A DNA stretch of 55,911 nt from an uncultured Limosilactobacillus sp. (GTDB lineage Bacteria; Bacillota; Bacilli; Lactobacillales; Lactobacillaceae). The position numbers and the translations under genes were made by a program. Positions 32,049 to 41,160 of the stretch are shown here, piece by piece; within the stretch, counting starts at the first letter, position 1, and each line of letters starts with the position of its first letter. The stretch spans positions 1 through 55,911 of the forward strand of contig CALVGV010000014.1 of the NCBI GenBank assembly GCA_944327195.1, written 5' to 3'. The notes below the pieces were generated by a model that worked only from the letters and a program-made list of their open reading frames with translations, was not told where the DNA came from and did not search any database.

Positions 32049-34583
32049 ATGGCACGTTCGGCCAGCCTCCCGACCCGGATTGAGGTCCGCGGGGGCCAAG
32101 TTCACAACCTCAAAAACATCGACGTCGACATCCCCCTCCACTCCTTCGTGGCCATTTCCGGCCTCTCCGGCTCGGGAAAGAGCTCGCTGGCGATGGGGAT
32201 CCTCTACGAGGAGGGGTCGCGCCGCTACCTCGAGGCCCTGTCGACCTACACCCGCCGGCGGATCAAGCTCGGCAGCCAGGCCGCCGTCCGTGAGGTGCGT
32301 CACATCCCCAGCGCCCTGGCCCTCAAGCAGCGGCCGACGATCCCCAACGAGCGGGCAACTGTCGGCACGATGAGCGAGGTCTTCAACGTCGTCCGCCTGA
32401 TCTTCTCTCGCCTCGGCGCCCCGCTTTGCCCCAACGGCCACCGGGTCCAGCCGAGCCTGGAAATTGCCCAGGCGATGGCCTACACCGACGAGCGGATGGG
32501 GATGATCACCTGCCCAACCTGCGGGGTGAAATTTGCCGCCTTTTCGGCCGAGGACTTCGCCTTCAACTCCCACGGCGCCTGCCACGAGTGCCAGGGGACC
32601 GGGCTGGTTAAGCAACTCGACGAAAGCAAGCTGATCCTCGATCCCAACCTGACCCTGGAGGAGGGGGCGGTGGCCTCCTGGCACCTGCCGGGGCGCAACT
32701 TCATGCCCAAGGTGGCCGAGCAAGCCGGGGTGCGGATCGACGTGCCCTACCGCGAGTTGACCGCCAAGGAGCGCGACTTCGTTTTGAACGGGCCCCAAAA
32801 AAAGTACCGGATGGACTTCCATTCCGGCACCGGCCGCGTTTTTCATGACTTCAACGCCCTCTACGAAAACGCCCACGATGCGGTGACCGCCTCGGCCAAG
32901 ACCGCCAAGTCGGCCCGCTCGCAGGCGCGGATCAACGAGTTTTACACCTTTTCCACCTGCCCGGTCTGCCACGGCACCCGCCTGGAACCGGACCGGCTGA
33001 CCCAGCTGGCCGGCGGCAAGACGATCGCCGAGGTGGCCGCCCTGCCGCTGAGTGACTTGGCCGCCTGGCAAAAAGCCGTGCAAGCCACCCTGCCGGCCAA
33101 CATGGAAAAGCTGGCGACGGCGATCTTCGCCGACTTCACCGACAACCTGCGGCCCCTGCTCGAGCTTGGCCTCGACTATTTGACCCTGGAGCGTAGCGGC
33201 AACAGCCTCTCGACCGGGGAACTGCAGCGGATCCAGCTGGCCCGCACCCTGCGGACGGCGACCACGGGGGTCCTCTACGTCCTCGACGAGCCCTCGATCG
33301 GCCTTCACCCGGCCAACGTCGCCGGCCTCCTAAACGTCTTTCACGAGCTGGTGGCCCAGGGGAACTCGCTGGTGGTGGTCGACCACAACCCGGCGATCAT
33401 CGCCGCCGCCGACTGGGTGATCGAAATCGGCCCCGGCTCCGGCAAGCAGGGCGGCCGGGTGCTGACCACCGGCAGCCCGGCCAGCCTGGCCAAGAACCCC
33501 GAGTCGCTGATCGGTCCCTACCTGACCGGGGCGGCGCCGTTGCGGACCCGGCCGGCGCGGGCACCCAAGCAGGCGGGGCAGCTGACCTTTGCCCTCGGCG
33601 ACTACTACAACCTTCACGACGTCCACGGGTCCCTGCCGCTCAACCAGCTGACGGCGGTGACCGGCTTTTCCGGCGCCGGCAAGACCAGCCTGATCCTCGA
33701 CTCGCTGGTGCCGGCGATCAAGGCCCAGGCGGCCGGCCAGCCCCTGCCGGCCCAGGTAAAGGCCCTTGAGAGCCCGCTCAAGGCGGTGGTCGCCGTCGAC
33801 GCCGCCCCGGTCGGCAAGTCAACCCGCTCGACGGTGGCCACCTACACCAAGATCATGGACAACCTCCGCAAGCTCTTTGCCGCCCAGCCGCTGGCCAAGC
33901 AGCGCCACTACACCGCCTCGGCCTTTTCCTATAACAACAAGGGCGGCGCCTGCCCGACCTGCGGCGGCAGCGGGGTGGTGACCTTAGACATCCAGTACCT
34001 GCCAGACATGCAGCAGGTCTGCCCAACCTGCAACGGTGACCGTTACAACCCGGCCGTCCAGGAAGTCAAGTGGCAGGGCTACTCGATCGTCGACCTGCTC
34101 AAGCTCGACGTCCGCGCCGCCCGGGAGGTCTTTGCCGGCGAGGAGAAGATTGCCGGCGAGCTGGCCCTGCTCGAGGAGGTCGGCCTCGGCTACCTCCACC
34201 TCGGTGAGGACACGCCGACCCTGTCCGGCGGCGAGGCCCAGCGGCTGAAGCTAGTCAAGCACCTCAACCGCCGCCAGGCCGGCACCCTTTTCGTCTTCGA
34301 CGAGCCGACGATCGGCCTCCACCCCCGGGACGTCGTCGTCCTCCTGGAGGTGATGCAGCGCCTCCTGGACCAGGGGGCGACGATCGTGGTGATCACCCAC
34401 GACCTCCAGCTGATGACCAACGCCGACTACTTGCTCGACCTCGGTCCCCGTGGTGGTGCGGCCGGCGGCAAGATCGTGGCCGCCGGTAGCCCGGCCGTCC
34501 TGGTGGCCAGCGGCCGGAGCCTGACCGTTGACTACCTGCGCCAAGAGTGGCGGCGGTTCGGCCTGGCTGACCAGGACAAGTAG
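32049..34583 (+). CDS. UvrA-like ABC ATPase (UvrA2 class)
   Basis: An 844-residue twin-ATPase of the UvrA family, about 100 residues shorter than housekeeping UvrA. Motifs in order: GLSGSGKSS (about 38-46), zinc modules CPTCG...CHECQG and CPVCHG, LSTGELQRIQLARTL, LDEPSIGLHP; then GFSGAGKTS, CPTCGGSG...CPTCNGDRY, LSGGEAQRLKLVKHL and FDEPTIGLHP. UvrA2 proteins bind damaged or intercalated DNA and are linked to drug tolerance in several bacteria. ATG 32049 follows AAGAAGGAA; the longer frame to 31971 overlaps the aminotransferase end. No uvrB or uvrC is nearby. Confidence 0.9.
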   Translation: MARSASLPTRIEVRGGQVHNLKNIDVDIPLHSFVAISGLSGSGKSSLAMGILYEEGSRRYLEALSTYTRRRIKLGSQAAVREVRHIPSALALKQRPTIPNERATVGTMSEVFNVVRLIFSRLGAPLCPNGHRVQPSLEIAQAMAYTDERMGMITCPTCGVKFAAFSAEDFAFNSHGACHECQGTGLVKQLDESKLILDPNLTLEEGAVASWHLPGRNFMPKVAEQAGVRIDVPYRELTAKERDFVLNGPQKKYRMDFHSGTGRVFHDFNALYENAHDAVTASAKTAKSARSQARINEFYTFSTCPVCHGTRLEPDRLTQLAGGKTIAEVAALPLSDLAAWQKAVQATLPANMEKLATAIFADFTDNLRPLLELGLDYLTLERSGNSLSTGELQRIQLARTLRTATTGVLYVLDEPSIGLHPANVAGLLNVFHELVAQGNSLVVVDHNPAIIAAADWVIEIGPGSGKQGGRVLTTGSPASLAKNPESLIGPYLTGAAPLRTRPARAPKQAGQLTFALGDYYNLHDVHGSLPLNQLTAVTGFSGAGKTSLILDSLVPAIKAQAAGQPLPAQVKALESPLKAVVAVDAAPVGKSTRSTVATYTKIMDNLRKLFAAQPLAKQRHYTASAFSYNNKGGACPTCGGSGVVTLDIQYLPDMQQVCPTCNGDRYNPAVQEVKWQGYSIVDLLKLDVRAAREVFAGEEKIAGELALLEEVGLGYLHLGEDTPTLSGGEAQRLKLVKHLNRRQAGTLFVFDEPTIGLHPRDVVVLLEVMQRLLDQGATIVVITHDLQLMTNADYLLDLGPRGGAAGGKIVAAGSPAVLVASGRSLTVDYLRQEWRRFGLADQDK

Positions 34584-34676
34584 GCAAATTTGTTGCAAAA
34601 GCGGCCGGCCCCTCCCCACGGCCTTCCAAACGTGGTATCTTCGTAACGAATAGTTAATGTTTGGGAGGACGAGACT

Positions 34677-35351
34677 ATGAAGAAAACACTGTTGATTGGG
34701 GCGCTGGCTGCCTCCGCGTTGTTGCTGGCGGCCTGCGGGAGCTCGCAGGCGGATTCGGCCAGCTCGGGTTCGCGGGTGAAGCTGGTGAAGACGACCAAGG
34801 CCTCCTCGGCCAGCCACAAGAAGAGCAGCACCGCCAAGAGCAAAAGTGGGTCAACGACGACCAGTAGCTCGGCGACCAGCAAGGCCGCAAGCAGCGAAAG
34901 CGTGAACGACGATATCGACGAACAGGAATGGGCACTGATGGGCTTCCTGAAGCTCGATGGCCAGGGAGTAGATCATCTCCTGAGCCTTGCTGACCAAGGA
35001 CACTGGGGGCAGGGAGATAGTGTCTACACGATTGGTTTTGGGGGCCACACCACCGACATTGCGGTCCGCAAGGATACGGTGGTCGTGACCTACGACGCCC
35101 CAATTCCGGGCCAGGGCATGGGAAGCCGCAACGCCTCCAAGACCTACACGAAGAAGGAACTGGCCGCCGAGTATGGCAACGACACGGCCAAGCTTGACGA
35201 GTTCCTGCAACGGGTTGCCGACCACGAAAACACCCTCAACCAGTCGAACAGCAGCGACCAGTACGATGATTCGGACAGCGGGGACCAAACCAGCGATTCG
35301 CAATCGAGTCAGGACGTCGACACCACCGGTAACCCGGACGCAGAATACTAA
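34677..35351 (+). CDS. Ser-rich secreted lipoprotein of unknown function (2 of 3)
   Basis: A 224-residue predicted lipoprotein with a clear signal peptide and lipobox LAAC (Cys about residue 20). A Ser/Thr/Lys linker (residues 25-75) leads to a globular central region with GFLKLDGQGVDHLLSLADQG and YTIGFGGHTTDIAVRKDTV. The tail is Ser/Asp/Gln-rich. GGGAGG precedes ATG 34677. Same design as the proteins at 5515 and 47674; function unknown. Confidence 0.8.
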   Translation: MKKTLLIGALAASALLLAACGSSQADSASSGSRVKLVKTTKASSASHKKSSTAKSKSGSTTTSSSATSKAASSESVNDDIDEQEWALMGFLKLDGQGVDHLLSLADQGHWGQGDSVYTIGFGGHTTDIAVRKDTVVVTYDAPIPGQGMGSRNASKTYTKKELAAEYGNDTAKLDEFLQRVADHENTLNQSNSSDQYDDSDSGDQTSDSQSSQDVDTTGNPDAEY

Positions 35352-35359
35352 GAAGACAG

Positions 35360-35397
35360 CAAACGACCCCTCGCCAACACAGCGGGGGGTCGTTTTT
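35360..35397 (+). terminator. Terminator after the second Ser-rich lipoprotein
   Basis: AAACGACCCC(T)CGC pairs with GCGGGGGGTCGTTT, followed by T. Confidence 0.85.
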
Positions 35398-35444
35398 GCT
35401 AAGGAAAATGGGATGTCGCTTTACCAATCGGGGACGGGGGTGCC

Positions 35445-36818
35445 CTATTCGGCCTCGTAGACCAGGTGCTGGTTGACGAACTCGGTGAAGCCGAACTCGC
35501 TCAGCTCACGGCCGTAGCCGGACTGCTTGACGCCGCCGAAGGGCAACTCCGGCAGCGAGGCCCAGCCGGCGTTGATCCAGGTCATCCCGGCCTCGATCTG
35601 GCTGGCCACCTGGCGGGCGTGGGCGATGTCGGCGCCGAAGACGGTGCTGCCGAGGCCAAAGGCGGAGTCATTGGCCATGGCGATCGCCTCTTCTTCGGTT
35701 TGGTAGGTGAAGATCTGGGCCACCGGGCCGAAGAGTTCCTCGTCGTAAACCGGGTTGTCCTTGGTGATGTTGGTCAGGATCGTCGGCATGAAGAACTGGC
35801 CTTCCAGGTCGACCGGCTGGTTGCCGTAGACCAGGGTGGCGCCGCCGGCGATCGCCCGGTCAACCTGGGACTGGAGCTTTTCCTTGGCCCGCTTGGACGA
35901 GAGCGGGGCCAGGGTAGTCGAGCGGTCGAGCGGGTCGCCCATCTTCACCTGCTCGAAGACCTCCTTGACCATCGCGGTGAACTGGTCGGCCATTTCCGCC
36001 GGCACCAGGTAGCGCTTGGACGAGGTGCAGACCTGGCCGGCGTTGTAGAGGCGGGACGGGGCGATCGTCGCCTTCAGCTTAGCCAGGTCGGCGTCACGCA
36101 AGACGAGGAAGGCGTCGTTGCCGCCGAGCTCGAGGGTGCTCTTCTTCAGCGCCGCCCCGGCCACGCTGGCCACCGCCTGGCCGCCGCGGGCCGACCCGGT
36201 CAGGCAGACGCCGGCAACCAGCGGGTGCTTGATCAGTTCGCTGATCTGGTCGTAGGAGGCAAAGAGGTTGGTCAGGCTGCCCTCCGGGGCGCCGGCCTCG
36301 GCCACCAGGTCACAGAAGGCCTTGGCCGAGGTCGGGCAGTTGGAGGCGTCCTTTAAAAGCATCGGGTTGCCAACCAGGAAGTTGGGGATGAAGACGCGGG
36401 CGATTTGGTAGAAGGGGAAGTTCCACGGTTCGACCGCCACCAGCACCCCGAGGGCCTGCTTGAGGAGGTGGGCGTTGCCGCTTTCGGTGTAGATCGGTTG
36501 CGGGGCGAGGAAGTGGTCGGCCTCGGCCACGTAGTAGTCACAGAAGGCGGCACAGAGGTCGACCTCCCCCTCGGCCTCGCCGATCAGCTTGCCCATGTCG
36601 CGGGTCATGATCGTTGCCAGGGCGGTCCGGCGGGCGCGGAGCAGTTCGCCGAGCTTGGTGACGACCGCCTTGCGCATCTGCAGGCTGTCCGGGTCGGCCC
36701 GCCATTCCTGGTAGCGGGCGTGGGCGGCGGTCAGGGCTGCGGTGATGGCGGCGTCGCTGGTGTTTTCGTATTCGTGTTCCACTTGGTTGGTGTAGGGGTT
36801 AACGGTGCGGTAAGTCAT
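35445..36818 (-). CDS. NAD(P)-dependent aldehyde dehydrogenase (succinate-semialdehyde type)
   Basis: A 457-residue aldehyde dehydrogenase. The general base Glu lies in TLELGGNDAF, the nucleophile Cys in NAGQVCTSSKR, and the cofactor-binding strand in VAVEPWNFPFYQ. Length and the LELGGND form match the short succinate-semialdehyde dehydrogenase group common in lactobacilli. AAAGGAG precedes ATG 36818. Its promoter overlaps a cre-like box. It may oxidise the product of the class III aminotransferase at 30638, but the two are not in one operon. Confidence 0.9.
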   Translation of the reverse strand: MTYRTVNPYTNQVEHEYENTSDAAITAALTAAHARYQEWRADPDSLQMRKAVVTKLGELLRARRTALATIMTRDMGKLIGEAEGEVDLCAAFCDYYVAEADHFLAPQPIYTESGNAHLLKQALGVLVAVEPWNFPFYQIARVFIPNFLVGNPMLLKDASNCPTSAKAFCDLVAEAGAPEGSLTNLFASYDQISELIKHPLVAGVCLTGSARGGQAVASVAGAALKKSTLELGGNDAFLVLRDADLAKLKATIAPSRLYNAGQVCTSSKRYLVPAEMADQFTAMVKEVFEQVKMGDPLDRSTTLAPLSSKRAKEKLQSQVDRAIAGGATLVYGNQPVDLEGQFFMPTILTNITKDNPVYDEELFGPVAQIFTYQTEEEAIAMANDSAFGLGSTVFGADIAHARQVASQIEAGMTWINAGWASLPELPFGGVKQSGYGRELSEFGFTEFVNQHLVYEAE

Positions 36819-36866
36819 TTGTTCAACGCTCCTTTGAATTTGCTGACGATTAGTTGATTGTCACTA

Positions 36867-36894
36867 ATTGTAACCGCTTCCGAAAATTTCACAA
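36867..36894 (-). promoter_or_regulatory. Promoter with overlapping cre-like box, aldehyde dehydrogenase
   Basis: Minus strand: TTGTGA (36889-36894), 16 bp, TACAAT (36867-36872). TGTAACCGCTTCCG (36869-36882, plus reading) matches 12 of 14 cre positions and covers the -10, which suggests catabolite repression. Confidence 0.5.
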
Positions 36895-36992
36895 GCTTTT
36901 TGGCAGATAAAGAAGGAGTGCACAAGACCAATTGCCCTTGCTTGGGGGAGAAAACGACGAAAAAAGTTGACTTCGCGGGACCGTGAGCAAAC

Positions 36993-37032
36993 AAAATCGC
37001 CCTAGACCATTGCGGTCACGGGCGATTTTTTA
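36993..37032 (-). terminator. Terminator of the aromatic operon
   Basis: AAAATCGCCC..GACC pairs with GGTC..GGGCGATTTTT just past aroK. Symmetric. Confidence 0.8.
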
Positions 37033-37049
37033 ATGCGGATTTTGGGCGA

Positions 37050-37562
37050 CTAGGGCCGCGGCGGCCAGCCGAGGGCGCGGGCGATCGCGGCCGCCACCGC
37101 CGCCGGGCTCTGCCGGTCGGTGGCGATGGTCAGGGTGGCGCAGTCCTGGTAGGCGGCGTGGCGCTTGGCCTTGAGGGCGGCGATTCCCGCCTGGTCGAGC
37201 TGGCTGGCCAGCGGCCGGGTCGGGTCGTTGCCGATCCGGGCCAGGGTGGCCGCCGGGTTGGCCCGCAGGTGGACGATTGGCGCCCCGGTGGCCTTCAGGA
37301 GGGCTCGGTTACCCTCCTTCAGCGGGGTGCCGCCGCCGGTTGCCAGGATTCCCGGCCGGGTCAGGACGCTTTTTAGCACCCGTTGTTCCCACTGGCGAAA
37401 GAGGCCCTCGCCCCCCTGGGCAAAGAGGGCGGGGATCGACTGGCCGCTGGCCGCTTCGATCGCTGAATCGAGGTCGCAGACCGGGCGCTGGTACTGGCGG
37501 GCAAGCAGCTGGCTGATCGTCGTCTTGCCGCTGCCCATGAAGCCAATTAAGATGAGTTCCAT
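37050..37562 (-). CDS. aroK: Shikimate kinase
   Basis: A 170-residue P-loop kinase that makes shikimate 3-phosphate. Walker A is GFMGSGKTT (residues 7-15). DLDSAIE binds shikimate and Mg2+, and LATGGGTPL is the GGG loop. Last gene of the aromatic operon; its start lies one base after the tyrA stop. Confidence 0.95.
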   Translation of the reverse strand: MELILIGFMGSGKTTISQLLARQYQRPVCDLDSAIEAASGQSIPALFAQGGEGLFRQWEQRVLKSVLTRPGILATGGGTPLKEGNRALLKATGAPIVHLRANPAATLARIGNDPTRPLASQLDQAGIAALKAKRHAAYQDCATLTIATDRQSPAAVAAAIARALGWPPRP

Positions 37563-38408
37563 TTAGGGCACCTTCCTTTCGATTCGGCGGTGGTTGGCCT
37601 GGCCCTTGGCAAAGAGCTCGTTCAGACTTGCCCAGTCTTTCTGCTGAAGGGCGGCCTGGATCTGGGCCAGTTCTTCCTGGTATTGGGCGAGGGCGGCGCT
37701 GATCGCCGGGGTGTTTTCCTCCATGATCGCCGTCCACATCGCCGGGTCGGCGGCCGCGATCCGGGTGGTTGAGCGAAAGCCACCGGCCGCCGCTTGTAGC
37801 TGGTCCGGGGGCAGGCTTTCGGCGGCCTGGTTCATCAGCGTGCTGGCCAGCAGGTGGGGGAGGTGACTCAACAGGGCCACCAGCCGGTCGTGTTCCGCGG
37901 CGGTCAGCTGCTCAAATTGGCAGCCGCAGCCGGCAAAGAGGGTTCGCAGGCGGGCCGCGGCGGCTTCTTGGCCGGCCGGAACCACTTGGAAGAAGCGGGC
38001 GCCGCTAAAGAGGTCGGCCCGGCCGTTGGCGGCCCCGGTTTGTGGGGCGCCGGCCATCGGGTGGCCGCCGACGAAGGCGATCCCGCGGGCCAGCAGGGTC
38101 TGGGCGGCGGCGAGGACCCCCTGCTTGGTGCTGCCGACGTCGGTCACGATCGTTCCCTTTGCCAGTGGCAGGGTTGCCAGCTGACGGAGGTCGGCGCAGA
38201 TCTGGGTGACCGGGCTGGCGAGGACGACCACCGTCGCCGCTTCCACCTCGGCAAAGCCCGCTTGCCACTCGTCCACCAGCTCGCCGGCGGCCCGGCTGAC
38301 CGGATTGGGGTCGCTGGCGACGATCCGCACCGCGGGGTGGGCGGCGCGGATTGCCCGCGCCAGCGAGCTACCGATCAGGCCGAAGCCCTTGAAAAAGACG
38401 GTTTCCAT
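37563..38408 (-). CDS. tyrA: Prephenate dehydrogenase
   Basis: A 281-residue NAD-dependent enzyme converting prephenate to 4-hydroxyphenylpyruvate in tyrosine synthesis. The Rossmann motif GFGLIGSS is at residues 8-15. The conserved HPMAGAPQTG region binds substrate. There is no ACT domain or fused chorismate mutase; the mutase is a separate gene at 40888. Separated from aroA by one base. Confidence 0.94.
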   Translation of the reverse strand: METVFFKGFGLIGSSLARAIRAAHPAVRIVASDPNPVSRAAGELVDEWQAGFAEVEAATVVVLASPVTQICADLRQLATLPLAKGTIVTDVGSTKQGVLAAAQTLLARGIAFVGGHPMAGAPQTGAANGRADLFSGARFFQVVPAGQEAAAARLRTLFAGCGCQFEQLTAAEHDRLVALLSHLPHLLASTLMNQAAESLPPDQLQAAAGGFRSTTRIAAADPAMWTAIMEENTPAISAALAQYQEELAQIQAALQQKDWASLNELFAKGQANHRRIERKVP

Positions 38409-38409
38409 G

Positions 38410-39711
38410 CTAGGCGCCCCCCTTCAGCTGGGCCAGGTGGACGAAGAAAGCCGGGTAGGAGACCGCCACCGCCTGCTCGCCGGTCAGTTCCAGCGGCCGG
38501 GTGGCGCGGAGGGCGGCGATCGCCAGCATCATCCCGATCCGGTGGTCGCCGTGGCTATCGAGAACGGCTTCTTTAATCCGCCAGTCGGGCCGGCCGGTGA
38601 TCACCATCCCGTCCGGCAGTTCCTCGATCGCCACCCCGAGCTTGGCCAGTTCCTGGCAAACGGTGGCGATCCGGTCGCTTTCCTTGACCCGCAGCTCGCC
38701 GGCGCCGGTGATCCGGCTGCTTCCGTTGGCGCAGGCGGCCAGGAGGGCGACCAGCGGCAGCTCGTCGATCAGGCCGGGGACGTCCTTGGCGCCGAGGGTG
38801 ATCGGCCGCAGGGGGCCGCTTTCGATCGTTACCGTTCCCCGGGCCTCGCCGGCAACCGCCGGGGCGGGGGTGACTTCGAGGCGGGCCCCCATTTTTTCCA
38901 GCACCCGCAGGATCCCGGTCCGGGTCGGGTTGAGGCCGAGGGCGGGCAGGGTGAGCCTGGAATGGGGGACGATCGCCCCGGCCACCAGGAAGAAGGCCGC
39001 CGAGGAGAGGTCGCCAGGGACGGCCACCGCCTGGGCCTGCAGGTGGGGGACCGGGGCGACGGTGATCGTCTGCTGGTCGCTAGCGGTGGTCAGGTCGGCG
39101 CCAAAGGCCTGCAGCATCAGCTCGGTGTGGTTGCGGGTCGGCAGGAGCTCGCGGATGACCGACTGTCCCGGGGCCTGGAGGGCGGCCAGAATGAGGGCGC
39201 TCTTGACCTGGGCCGAGGCGACGGTCATTTCCACCGTCGCCGGCTGGAGGGGACGGCCGTGAACGGTTGCCGGCAGGGTGCCGGCGGGGCTGAGGCGAAC
39301 CCGGCCGCCAAGGGCCGCCAGTGGTTGGCTGACCCGGGCCATAGGCCGCCGGGTCAGCGAGGGGTCGCCGACGAGCTGGCTCTCGAAGGGTCGCCCGGCC
39401 AGCAGGCCCATCAGCAGGCGGGTGGTGGTGCCGGAGTTGTTCATTGAGAGCGGCCCCGCGGGGGCGGTCAGTCCGTCCCAGCCGCGGCCGTGGACGGTCA
39501 CCCGCTCCCCCTGGCGGTCGATCCGGACCCCCACTTGCTCCAGGGCGGCCAGGGTGGTCAGGCAGTCCTCGCCGGCCAAGAAGTGGGCGATCGTCGTTTC
39601 CCCCTCGGCGATTGCCCCCAGGATGAGGGCGCGGTGGGAGATGCTCTTGTCGCCGGGAACGGTCAGCCGCCCGTGCAGGCCGTGGGGGGCCGGGGTGAGG
39701 CGCTTAGTCAT
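38410..39711 (-). CDS. aroA: 3-phosphoshikimate 1-carboxyvinyltransferase (EPSP synthase)
   Basis: A 433-residue inverse alpha/beta barrel enzyme joining shikimate 3-phosphate and PEP. Motifs are VPGDKSISHRALILGAIAEG near the N terminus, NSGTTTRLLMGLLAG and the C-terminal RVKESDRI. The LMGLLAGRPF region resembles class II enzymes. ATG 39711 is chosen over 39717 on ribosome-binding-site spacing (GGAGGG). It overlaps the end of aroC by eight bases. Confidence 0.95.
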   Translation of the reverse strand: MTKRLTPAPHGLHGRLTVPGDKSISHRALILGAIAEGETTIAHFLAGEDCLTTLAALEQVGVRIDRQGERVTVHGRGWDGLTAPAGPLSMNNSGTTTRLLMGLLAGRPFESQLVGDPSLTRRPMARVSQPLAALGGRVRLSPAGTLPATVHGRPLQPATVEMTVASAQVKSALILAALQAPGQSVIRELLPTRNHTELMLQAFGADLTTASDQQTITVAPVPHLQAQAVAVPGDLSSAAFFLVAGAIVPHSRLTLPALGLNPTRTGILRVLEKMGARLEVTPAPAVAGEARGTVTIESGPLRPITLGAKDVPGLIDELPLVALLAACANGSSRITGAGELRVKESDRIATVCQELAKLGVAIEELPDGMVITGRPDWRIKEAVLDSHGDHRIGMMLAIAALRATRPLELTGEQAVAVSYPAFFVHLAQLKGGA

Positions 39712-40891
39712 CGCCATCCCTCCCCTCGTTCATCCGCTCCCGCCAGGCGGCAACGCTCTTCTTGAAGAGGGTCAGCTCGTCGCTGGGGAAGGCCGCGCAG
39801 AGGGCGCGGACCAGCTCGATGGCAACCACGTTTTCGACCACCAGGGCGGCCGGGACGATCGCCGTCGTGTCGGAGCGCTCGACGTTGGCCTTGGCTGGCT
39901 GCATCGTCATCAGGTCGACCGTCGCCAGCGGGTGGTAGAGGGTCGGGATCGGCTTCATCGCCGCCGTGATCACGATCGGCATCCCGGTGGTCATTCCGCC
40001 CTCGAAGCCGCCGAGATGGTTGCTGGTACGGGCAAAGCCGGTGGCCGGATCGAAGGTGATCGGGTCCATTACCTGGCTGCCGGGGCGGGCGGCCGCCGCG
40101 AAGCCGTCACCGATCTCGACCCCCTTGATGGCGTTGACCCCCATCACCGCCGCCGCCAGCTTGGCGTCGAGCTTGGTGTCCCAGGAAGTGTAGCTGCCGA
40201 GGCCGGCCGGAACGTTTTCGGCGATCACCACGACGGTGCCGCCGAGGGTGTCGCCGGCCCGGCGGGTCTGGTCGATCAGCTGGTGGATGGCGGCCAGCTT
40301 GGTCGGGTCGACCAGGCGGAGGTCGTTGGCCGCGGTGGCTGCCTTCAGCTCGGCCAGGGTCATTTCGGTCGGGACGGGGGCGGTCAACGGGCCTACCTGG
40401 GTGACGGCGCTGGCCAACTGGATGCCGACCTGGGCCAGCAGCTGTTCGCAGACGTTGCCGATCGCCACTCGGATGGCGGTTTCGCGGGCCGAGGAGCGCT
40501 CGAGGACGTTGCGCAGGTCGGCGTGGCCATACTTGCGCCCGCCCACCAGGTCGGCATGGCCGGGCCGCGGCCGGGTGACCTTGCGGGTGGTGTTGGTCGG
40601 CGTCGCCGGGGTGGTCGGGGCCATGATTTCGCTCCAGTGGGCGTGGTCGCGGTTTTTGATCGTCAGCACCAGCGGCGAGCCGAGGGTCACCCCGTGGCGG
40701 AGGCCGCCGCAAACCTGGACCCGGTCGTGTTCGATCTGCTGGCGGTGGCCCCGGCCGTAGCCGCGCTGGCGGTCGGCGAGGGCGGTGTTGACCTGGTCGA
40801 GGTCGATGGTGAGGCCGGCGGGCAGGCCCTCGATGATCCCGGTCAATTGCGGGCCGTGGGATTCGCCGGCGGTGAGGTAGGTAAAGGTCAT
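39704..40891 (-). CDS. aroC: Chorismate synthase
   Basis: A 395-residue FMNH2-dependent lyase making chorismate from EPSP. The signatures are GESHGPQL near residue 10, RQRGYGRGHRQ, and the third motif region with RPGHADLVG. The start overlaps the chorismate mutase stop (ATGA), and its 3' end overlaps aroA, showing tight translational coupling. Confidence 0.96.
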   Translation of the reverse strand: MTFTYLTAGESHGPQLTGIIEGLPAGLTIDLDQVNTALADRQRGYGRGHRQQIEHDRVQVCGGLRHGVTLGSPLVLTIKNRDHAHWSEIMAPTTPATPTNTTRKVTRPRPGHADLVGGRKYGHADLRNVLERSSARETAIRVAIGNVCEQLLAQVGIQLASAVTQVGPLTAPVPTEMTLAELKAATAANDLRLVDPTKLAAIHQLIDQTRRAGDTLGGTVVVIAENVPAGLGSYTSWDTKLDAKLAAAVMGVNAIKGVEIGDGFAAAARPGSQVMDPITFDPATGFARTSNHLGGFEGGMTTGMPIVITAAMKPIPTLYHPLATVDLMTMQPAKANVERSDTTAIVPAALVVENVVAIELVRALCAAFPSDELTLFKKSVAAWRERMNEGRDGDD

Positions 40892-41160
40892 TTCAATTCT
40901 TCCTTTCGGGTGCGTTCGCGATGGCGGGACTGGGCGAAGATGGTGTCGAAGACGGCCGCCAGCTCGGCCTGGTGGTCGGGGGCAAGTTGGCAGACGGCGC
41001 GGCGGATGGCGGCCTCGCGCGCCGGGTCGGCGACCGGCAACTGGTGGGCGGCCTTGTAGGCGGCCACCTGGTCAACCAGGCGGAAGCGCTGGGCCAGCAG
41101 GGTCGCCAGGGCGGCGTTGACCGCGTCGAGCTGGGCGCGGAGGGTGGTCAGGTCAGTCAT
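40888..41160 (-). CDS. Chorismate mutase (AroQ type)
   Basis: A 90-residue all-helical AroQ-class mutase converting chorismate to prephenate. LRAQLDAVNAALATLLAQR forms the first long helix, with the arginine and lysine pattern (QRFRLVDQVAAYK) expected for the active site. It supplies prephenate for TyrA. No prephenate dehydratase is in the window. Confidence 0.9.
   Translation of the reverse strand: MTDLTTLRAQLDAVNAALATLLAQRFRLVDQVAAYKAAHQLPVADPAREAAIRRAVCQLAPDHQAELAAVFDTIFAQSRHRERTRKEELK

Noticed and set aside
39278-41059. 593-codon plus-strand open frame
   Set aside because: Antisense to aroA and aroC, both with family motifs; no start site.
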